Of a DNA stretch of 12,115 nucleotides, positions 7,526 through 12,115 are shown one piece after another. The notes beneath the pieces were generated by a model. That model saw only the letters and a list, made by a program, of their open reading frames with translations. It ran no database searches and was not told the DNA's origin. Numbering within the stretch: position 1 is the first letter of the stretch; every line of letters begins with the position of its first letter. Location of the stretch: the NCBI GenBank assembly GCA_038227045.1, contig JBBRQD010000149.1:1-12115 (forward strand). Reading direction: 5' to 3'. The DNA comes from JANXLS01 sp038227045 (GTDB lineage Bacteria > Planctomycetota > SZUA-567 > H5-PLA8). The position numbers and the translations under genes are program-made.

Positions 7526-7834
7526 ATGATAATCGAAACGATTCGGACCCTGTTGGGACAGGGGTGGTCACAGCGACGCGTAGCCCGAGAGCTGGGCTTG
7601 CATCGGGATACGGTGGCCCGATATGCACGGCAGTCGCGGCAGCAGGCGCAGGCTCCACCGTTGCTTGCGTCCGATTCAAAACCGGCCATTCCACTGACCG
7701 GCTCTGACGTTGCGTCGGAATCAAAACAGGCCATTCCGCTCACCGGCTCAAAGGCGGGTCGGAAGAGCCAGTGCGAAGCGCTGAGCGAAACGATCAATCA
7801 GAAACTGGACGCGGGACTGTCGGCGCAGCGCATA
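7526..7834 (+). pseudogene. istA: N-terminal fragment of an IS21-family transposase (IstA)
   Basis: From ATG 7526 the frame reads MIIETIRTLLGQGWSQRRVA, RELGLHRDTVARYAR, a linker, then AGRKSQCEALSETINQKLDA and GLSAQRI. The first part is the helix-turn-helix of IstA; the second is the conserved stretch before the DDE core (family style GRPSQCEPYRERIEAKLEAGLSAQRI). The remaining ~400 residues, including the catalytic core, and the helper ATPase IstB are missing. The left end of the element is also missing, because BrxL sequence reaches to the ATG itself. At 7835 the homology stops and antisense response-regulator sequence begins. The linker holds a 45-base tandem duplication (copies of 29 well-matched bases at 7676-7704 and 7721-7749) giving two SK-x-AIPLTGS peptides. 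Confidence 0.75.
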
Positions 7835-8098
7835 CCCCCGTTCTGTATGCGACGTGACGATGATCGCATAAACGGGCAACGCGGCTTTTTGGGCGCGAAG
7901 CGCCTTGCACACCTGAATGCCGGTCATTCCCGGCATATTCCAATCCAGCAAAGCGATCAGCGGGGCGTCGGGCCGCTGTATCACGTCCCAGGCTTCCGTA
8001 CCATCTTGTGCGACGACGGCCTCGTAATGAAAATTCTTGAGATGCATTTCCAGCAGACTGCACGAGGGCGGATCGTCGTCCGCGATGAGTATCTTCAT
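7835..8098 (-). pseudogene. 5' part of a response-regulator receiver gene, truncated
   Basis: The minus-strand frame from ATG 8098 begins MKILIADDDPPSCSLLEMHL and contains LIALLDWNMPGMTGIQVCKA and VYAIIVTSHTERG. These are the acidic pocket (Asp7-Asp9), the phosphate-accepting Asp52 and the conserved Thr/Ser region (VTS, 81-83) of a CheY-like receiver. Homology ends near residue 88, before the conserved Lys of beta-5 and the last helix, where the sequence becomes antisense to the IstA fragment. The open frame continues to 7748 but encodes only the reverse of IstA. Without its last ~30 residues the receiver should not fold normally, and any output domain is lost. The ribosome binding site is poor. 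It lies 111 bases downstream of the secreted NHL protein gene on the same strand, with a strong palindrome between. Confidence 0.8.
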
Positions 8099-8146
8099 AT
8101 GTGTTCGACTTCTGTAAACGATGAATTCCTACGCTCGGCATCCAGA

Positions 8147-8183
8147 TGACAGTGAACTCAACTATTAGTTGAGTTCACTGTCA
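8147..8183. terminator. Perfect palindrome with 18-base arms; possible terminator
   Basis: TGACAGTGAACTCAACTA (8147-8164) is followed after one base by its exact reverse complement (8166-8183). As RNA it would give a long, very stable stem with a minimal loop. It starts 27 bases downstream of the stop of the minus-strand NHL gene, a fitting place for a terminator, but neither side has the run of T residues of an ordinary intrinsic terminator. It also separates that gene from the truncated response regulator. It may instead be a small palindromic repeat element or a recombination product. Confidence 0.5.
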
Positions 8184-8209
8184 CCTGAAATTGGCTGCCT
8201 GAACGCGTG

Positions 8210-11200
8210 TTATTTCGTCTTGCCACTCTTGCCCAACGTGCCGGTATAAGTCAGCGTCACCGTCGTCTGGTAAACAGTGCCGTCAAGCGTGACCGTCAGG
8301 GGCACGGTGACCGGCTTGACGACCGTCATGTTCACAAGCCCCGCGGAAACCAGCGATGCCGCGAACGTTTTCTTGCCCAGCTTCAGCTTGAATTTCGCCG
8401 CCCGCGCAGTTATCCCTTTGCTGCTCAGGCTAAACGATCCATCGGCGTTCTTCGCGGTCTTGCTCACGGTAAACGTCTCGATCAAATCCGCAACCTGTAC
8501 GGTCGCCACTTTGCCTGTGAGATCGCCGGCCACGAGTTCCAGGGTGCCGCTGGCGGATATGGAGTCGGCGTTCGCTTTGGCGAAGTTCAGCTTCACGGAC
8601 AGTTTGACATCGCCCAGAGGATTGGGGGCTTTTACCGTGACCATGACAGTGCTGGTTGTCGTTCCGCCGACGCCATCGTCGATAGTGACAGTAACAGTAA
8701 TAATCCCAGCGACCGTATAGATGTGGCTGATCGCGGCACCCGTACCCGTGGTGCCGTCGCCGAAATTCCAGGTATATGTCAACGCATCGTTGTCAGGGTC
8801 GGTGCCGCCCGCGGTGAAATTCACGGTCTGGCCAATCAACACGGTGGACGGAGTCGCTTGAACACCCGACGATACCACGGGAAGATTTTCAAGCGGATGA
8901 TCATAACTCAGGACGCGGTTGTTTGACACGTCGCAGACATACAAGTTGCGTTTCGCGTCAAATGCCATGCCCACGGGAAAGTTTAAGCTGCCAGCGTTGC
9001 GCCCGCCGTTGTTGGATGCGTTGCTGGTGAAACTTCCGCCCTGTCCAAAGACCCGATTCGCCATGCCGTTCGACGTCAAGGGTGAGTTGAATGCCAAAAT
9101 CCGGCTGTTGCCCGCATCGGTGACATACAGATTGTCAGCGGAATCAATCGCCACGCCGTCGGGAGTGGCCATGCTTTGAGCGCTGACGCCGCCGGTGTTG
9201 GACGTTATGGTCGTGAAATTGGGCTGCCCGAATACGCGATCCGCGACTGCATCCGTCGTTACCGGAGTGTTGTACTCCAGAACGCGGTTATTGCCAAAAT
9301 CGGAAATGTACAGATTGCCCGTCGAATCGACTGCGGCGTAGCCGGGGCCGTTTAGCGACGACGCGCTCGCGCCGCCATTGTTAGCAGTGTTGCTGAGAAA
9401 GTCGGGCTGTCCGAAAACTTGGGACGCATTCATGTTCGTGACAAACGGCGGCGCGTACCGCAACACGCGGTTGTCATTGTAATCCACAACGTACAAGTTC
9501 CCGCTCGCATCCATGGCCATGCCGTAAGGCGCGAATAAGCCCGACGCCGACACCGCACCGCCCTTATGAGCCATGCCGCTGACAAAATCTGCCTGTCCCA
9601 GAACCACGTCGGCCACACCGTCGGTGTGCAGCGGGTCATTGTAGATCAAGACCCGGCTGTTGGAGGTGTCGGCGACATAAACATTGCCCGCTGGATCCAC
9701 AAGGACTCCTCCGGGGGATTTGAGCGTCGTGGCGCTGGTACCACTAGATTTGCCGACAAAATCCGCCTGACCCAACACGAAATCGGCATCCTGTCCGTCA
9801 TTCATTGCATCCGCGCTGGCCCAGCTCAGAACGCGATTGTTGCTGAGATCGCACATCCACAACCGGCCGGTTTTATCGATGGTTAAATCGTAAGGGGTGT
9901 TCATCGAATGCGCAGAAACTCCGCCCGTGTTCGTCGTCCCCGTGGTGAAATCCGGCTGTCCGAAGACCCGGTCGGCAATGGTGTCATTGGGATTCCGAGC
10001 GTAGATCGAAAGAGTCGCTAACGACGAGACGCCTCCGCCCGGAGCCGGGGTCATGACGCTAATCGCAGCCAATCCTACGACCGCCACGTCGGATGCCGGT
10101 ATCGCTGCCGTCAGAGTCGAGAAGCCCGTGAAGGTAGTCGGACGGGCCACGCCGTTGACCTGGATAACGGATGTATTGATAAAACGGCTGCCGGTGACAT
10201 ACAGCACAAAAGCCGAACTGCCCGCGGCCATGACCGCTGGAGATATCGTCGTCACCGTGGGAACGCTGGCCGTAATCGGTAGGTCGTATTCCAGGACGCG
10301 ATTATTGCTGAAATCGGCAACGAGCAAATTTCCAGCATTGTCGTGAACGCAGGCGAAGGGATTATTCAAACTGGAGGCGCTCACTCCGCCCGTGTTCGCC
10401 GTTACTATGGCGAAATCGGGTTGGCCAAAAACACGGCTCGCGGCAACGGTCGACCCCGAACTGTATTGAACTACGCGATTGTTGCTCGAGTCCGTGATGT
10501 ACAGGTTGTTGAAAGGATCGAGCGACAGGCCATGCGGCCCGTTCAGTCCCGACGCGCCCGCGGCGGCGGCGAAGGTATTAAAAAGACCGCCCTGCCCATA
10601 CACCTTTGTTGCGGCACCGTGAAATGCGATGGGAGCGACGTATTCCAGCACGCGATTGTTTAGATTATCGGCCACATAAAGATTGTTGCTGGTATCGATG
10701 GCTAGGAACTCGGGATTGGACAGGGAAGTAGCCGAAATCCCGCCGTTGTTCGCGGTGTTCGAAACAAAATCGGGTTGCCCTAAAACCAGCGAAGCGTTCA
10801 TGCCGTTTATAAACGACGGCGCAAATTCCAGCACGCGGTTGTTGTTAAAATCGGCCACAAAGAGGTTACCGTTTTGGTCAAGCACTATGTGTGTCGGCGT
10901 ATTCAATGTCGATGCGGTAACGCCTGAAGCATTGGACGTAAAATTGGCCTGCCCGATGACGACATCGGCGATCGCATCGGTGGTCAGAGGTTGCTTGTAC
11001 ATCAATACTCGATGGTTGAGTTGGTCGGCGACGAAGACGTTGCCCGCAGCATCGAGCGCAACGCCAATAGGCTGATTGAGCGTCGAGGCCGAAATGCCGC
11101 CGTTATTGGCAGTCGCTGAAGTAAAGTTCGGTTGCCCCAGTACGAGATCGGCTGCTTGCCCATTGGCCATGGAAGCGGCGCTCGGATAACTCAGCACACG

Positions 11201-11446
11201 ATGGTTAATGGCGTCGGCAACCCAAATGCGTCCGGTTCGCCTGTCAATTGCAATGTCGGTAGGGAGATTTAGCCCGCTCGCGGAAACCGCCCCGCCTTGG
11301 TTGGCCATATTGCTGGTGAAATTGCTTTGCCCCAAAACATGATCCGCGACATTGTCCAGGTTCGCGGCATTGGCTGGTAACGCGCAAAGAAAAACAGAGG
11401 CCAAAAACAGCACGGATACTCGAAGAGCGAAGCGCGTGGCATGCAT
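8210..11446 (-). CDS. Secreted protein with two six-repeat NHL propellers, TIG, PKD and a C-terminal beta domain
   Basis: From ATG 11446 the product has 1078 residues. A signal peptide with a basic start, the hydrophobic VSVLFLASVFLCALP and ANA|A predicts export by Sec. The mature part begins with six NHL-type repeats (about 30-390), each with G-Q-x-x-F, N-x-G-G, a LNxPxG-like turn, G-N-L-Y-V-x-D and N-x-R-V-L-x-Y. A TIG/IPT domain follows (394-482), then six more NHL repeats (487-851), a PKD domain (854-940, with YTWNFGDGT) and a C-terminal domain (946-1072) starting LSVKLNFAKANADS, known to me from PVC-group surface proteins but not named. NHL propellers usually bind proteins, glycans or nucleic acid; I see no catalytic residues. 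An ATG 42 bases further upstream is less likely because the ribosome binding site GGGAGGG lies between the two. The substrate or partner is unknown. No OmpA, autotransporter or LPXTG anchor is seen. Confidence 0.92.
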   Translation of the reverse strand: MHATRFALRVSVLFLASVFLCALPANAANLDNVADHVLGQSNFTSNMANQGGAVSASGLNLPTDIAIDRRTGRIWVADAINHRVLSYPSAASMANGQAADLVLGQPNFTSATANNGGISASTLNQPIGVALDAAGNVFVADQLNHRVLMYKQPLTTDAIADVVIGQANFTSNASGVTASTLNTPTHIVLDQNGNLFVADFNNNRVLEFAPSFINGMNASLVLGQPDFVSNTANNGGISATSLSNPEFLAIDTSNNLYVADNLNNRVLEYVAPIAFHGAATKVYGQGGLFNTFAAAAGASGLNGPHGLSLDPFNNLYITDSSNNRVVQYSSGSTVAASRVFGQPDFAIVTANTGGVSASSLNNPFACVHDNAGNLLVADFSNNRVLEYDLPITASVPTVTTISPAVMAAGSSAFVLYVTGSRFINTSVIQVNGVARPTTFTGFSTLTAAIPASDVAVVGLAAISVMTPAPGGGVSSLATLSIYARNPNDTIADRVFGQPDFTTGTTNTGGVSAHSMNTPYDLTIDKTGRLWMCDLSNNRVLSWASADAMNDGQDADFVLGQADFVGKSSGTSATTLKSPGGVLVDPAGNVYVADTSNSRVLIYNDPLHTDGVADVVLGQADFVSGMAHKGGAVSASGLFAPYGMAMDASGNLYVVDYNDNRVLRYAPPFVTNMNASQVFGQPDFLSNTANNGGASASSLNGPGYAAVDSTGNLYISDFGNNRVLEYNTPVTTDAVADRVFGQPNFTTITSNTGGVSAQSMATPDGVAIDSADNLYVTDAGNSRILAFNSPLTSNGMANRVFGQGGSFTSNASNNGGRNAGSLNFPVGMAFDAKRNLYVCDVSNNRVLSYDHPLENLPVVSSGVQATPSTVLIGQTVNFTAGGTDPDNDALTYTWNFGDGTTGTGAAISHIYTVAGIITVTVTIDDGVGGTTTSTVMVTVKAPNPLGDVKLSVKLNFAKANADSISASGTLELVAGDLTGKVATVQVADLIETFTVSKTAKNADGSFSLSSKGITARAAKFKLKLGKKTFAASLVSAGLVNMTVVKPVTVPLTVTLDGTVYQTTVTLTYTGTLGKSGKTK
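8894..9988 (-). repeat. Second array of six NHL repeats in the secreted protein
   Basis: Six units of about 55-63 residues are marked by CDLSNNRVLSW, ADTSNSRVLIY, VDYNDNRVLRY, SDFGNNRVLEY, TDAGNSRILAF and CDVSNNRVLSY. The DNA copies are similar but diverged. Confidence 0.85.
10283..11359 (-). repeat. First array of six NHL repeats in the secreted protein
   Basis: Six units are marked by ADAINHRVLSY, ADQLNHRVLMY, ADFNNNRVLEF, ADNLNNRVLEY, TDSSNNRVVQY and ADFSNNRVLEY. They follow directly after the signal peptide and end just before the TIG domain. Confidence 0.85.
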
Positions 11447-11453
11447 GGTCGAA

Positions 11454-11460
11454 CCCTCCC
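11454..11460 (-). promoter_or_regulatory. Ribosome binding site that fixes the start of the secreted NHL protein
   Basis: GGGAGGG on the minus strand lies 7 bases before ATG 11446. The upstream in-frame ATG at 11488 would leave this site inside the coding sequence and would put 14 polar residues before the signal peptide. Confidence 0.75.
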
Positions 11461-11497
11461 GCAAATGAGTTGAATTGGTTGAATGCAAATGCTACAC

Positions 11498-11516
11498 GGC
11501 GCATCGCAAATGCGCC
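11498..11516. promoter_or_regulatory. Inverted repeat in the leader of the NHL gene
   Basis: GGCGCAT and ATGCGCC flank five bases (CGCAA). In RNA of the minus strand this would be a 7-bp, mostly G-C stem about 50 bases before the start codon. It could be an operator or a leader hairpin. The heptamer GCAAATG also occurs at 11461, 11485 and 11506. Confidence 0.3.
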
Positions 11517-11536
11517 ACATGAATTGTGACATGCGA

Positions 11537-11555
11537 AATTGAGTGACTCTCAATT
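11537..11555. promoter_or_regulatory. Inverted repeat between the sulfatase relic and the NHL gene
   Basis: AATTGAG and CTCAATT flank TGACT. It lies 16 bases beyond the end of the minus-strand sulfatase relic, so it may be its old weak terminator, or an operator of the NHL gene that follows on the same strand. Confidence 0.3.
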
Positions 11556-11571
11556 AGGAACGGTTTACTGC

Positions 11572-11790
11572 TCACTTATCGCCTGCGGCATTCTTTTTCT
11601 TCGGAACAACAGGAGAAAGCTCAGAATCCACCCGCGCTGTTTTCACGAACTCCTCGACTCGCGCAACAACCTCCTAGTTCTCCACGGAAACGTCGTGCGC
11701 TTCGCCGATGTCTTTCGACAAATCATATAATTCCCAGGGCTTCTGCAAACCCGGCTTCACCGCTTTCCAATCGCCCATGCGGACTGTAAA
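11572..11790 (-). pseudogene. C-terminal remnant of a sulfatase, with an in-frame amber codon
   Basis: The minus-strand frame reads FTVRMGDWKAVKPGLQKPW, ELYDLSKDIGEAHDVSVEN, a TAG stop (11674-11676), then EVVARVEEFVKTARVDSE and a TGA at 11572-11574. This is the end of type I sulfatases (PF00884 group; style VRMGDWKAV...PWELYDLxxDPxExxNLA...PEVVARxEEF), enzymes that remove sulfate esters from glycans or aryl compounds and are abundant in the PVC group. The sense sequence beyond the TAG still matches the family, so the stop looks like a recent nonsense change, perhaps CAG to TAG. Upstream of about 11790 the match ends and the frame is closed by TGA at 11812-11814. The catalytic Cys/Ser-x-Pro-Ser-Arg region is absent. 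It is a relic. Confidence 0.7.
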
Positions 11791-11901
11791 CGGAGGTCTT
11801 TTGCGATTAAGTCAAGGACAATGGAACGAATGTTCAGACTTTCGACCTGCTACGTCCAGCGTCAAATCAGCGCCGGCAATTGACTATCGTTCCGATTTGG
11901 G

Positions 11902-11982
11902 ATGACGACAAAGCCAAAGTTTATAGACGGGATCTACAATTACTGCAACCGCTGGTGCGAGCGTTGCCCGCTCACGAGCAGG
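11902..11982 (+). pseudogene. N-terminal fragment of a small Cys-motif protein (WCERC type)
   Basis: From ATG 11902 the frame reads MTTKPKFIDGIYNYCNRWCE and then RCPLTSR. The pattern Y-N-Y-C-x-x-W-C-E-R-C-P-x-T-S-R, normally followed by another Cys, recurs at the start of uncharacterised proteins in Bacteroidota and Verrucomicrobiota as I recall them; the spaced Cys residues (15, 19, 22) suggest metal binding. The likeness stops exactly where the next Cys is expected; from about 11983 on, the DNA is the reverse strand of a transposase relic. No clear ribosome binding site precedes the ATG. I know of no function for the family. Confidence 0.45.
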
Positions 11983-11987
11983 GCCTT

Positions 11988-12115
11988 TCAAAAGTCCGTC
12001 GCCTTGCGCGCCAGCAAAGCGATGGCTTCGCCGGGGTGTGCGGCGAAGCGCCGCAAGGCTCGCGCGACGTTCTTTATTTTGTTTTGCCGCAGAACCGAAA
12101 GGATGGCGTTGCGCA
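11988..12115 (-). pseudogene. C-terminal remnant of a transposase, tentatively ISAs1-like, running off the window
   Basis: The minus-strand frame entering at the right edge reads RNAILSVLRQNKIKNVARAL, RRFAAHPGEAIALL and ARKATDF, with a TGA at 11988-11990. The block L-R-x-x-x-x-x-N-(I/V)-A-x-A-L-R-x-x-A-x-(H/R)-P-x-x-A-(I/L)-x-L-L is typical of the last residues of DDE transposases often listed as ISAs1-like. No catalytic residue lies within the visible part; whether the gene is intact further right cannot be seen. Its end lies against the truncated Cys-motif gene, so it probably inserted there. Confidence 0.45.

Noticed and set aside
7156..7797. Open - strand frame of 213 codons across the brxL and istA relics
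   Set aside because: It is antisense to two recognisable fragments and crosses their joint, so it cannot be an old gene; composition is Arg/Ser/Cys-rich.
7427..8149. Continuous frame joining IstA to further sequence up to 8149
   Set aside because: Beyond 7834 the translation is only the reverse of the receiver domain, so the long frame is a by-product of the joint.
8207..8926. Open + strand frame of 239 codons opposite the end of the NHL gene
   Set aside because: It is antisense to the PKD and C-terminal domains and has no motif of its own.
8894..11359. Regularly spaced similar sequences that could suggest a CRISPR array or tandem satellite
   Set aside because: The units are ~170-190 bases, keep the reading frame and translate to NHL repeats.

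Overview
The window looks like chromosomal DNA from a Gram-negative bacterium of the Planctomycetota-Verrucomicrobiota (PVC) group, most likely Verrucomicrobiota. The grounds are the mixture of a very large secreted NHL/TIG/PKD protein, a sulfatase remnant, a DUF11 remnant and a remnant with a Trp-Cys-Glu-Arg-Cys motif. This assignment rests on gene content and style only and is not certain.

Layout, left to right. (1) A frameshifted 3' relic of an O-methyltransferase (about 138-276, +) runs into the stop of a 595-residue lipoprotein gene (280-2067, -). The lipoprotein carries three copies of an unrecognised ~80-residue domain separated by charged coiled coils. (2) From 2084 to 3301 there is no intact gene. 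It holds a decayed piece of a DUF11-type surface protein (2415-2842, -) and then the presumed promoter of the next operon. (3) 3302-6946 (+) is the clearest functional unit: a SNF2-family ATPase of 906 residues followed three bases later by a SWIM zinc-finger protein with a lysine-rich tail. (4) 6959-8098 is a graveyard: the C-terminus of an IS1380-like transposase, an ATPase-core fragment of the BREX protein BrxL, the N-terminus of an IS21 IstA transposase, and, on the opposite strand, the first ~88 residues of a response-regulator receiver domain, the last three joined end to end. (5) A perfect 18-bp-arm palindrome (8147-8183) sits just downstream of a 1078-residue secreted protein (8210-11446, -) built as six NHL repeats, TIG, six NHL repeats, PKD and a C-terminal beta-rich domain. 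(6) 11572-12115 is a second graveyard: a sulfatase C-terminus with an in-frame amber codon, the first 27 codons of a small Cys-motif protein, and the end of a transposase running off the window.

The SNF2 and SWIM genes probably act together on nucleic acid. The lipoprotein and the NHL protein are independent envelope or secreted proteins. The many truncated fragments, including a phage-defence gene piece and three different transposase families, mark an accessory region with repeated insertion and deletion. No intact new defence system is demonstrable; the SNF2-SWIM pair and the triple-repeat lipoprotein are the best candidates for further work.
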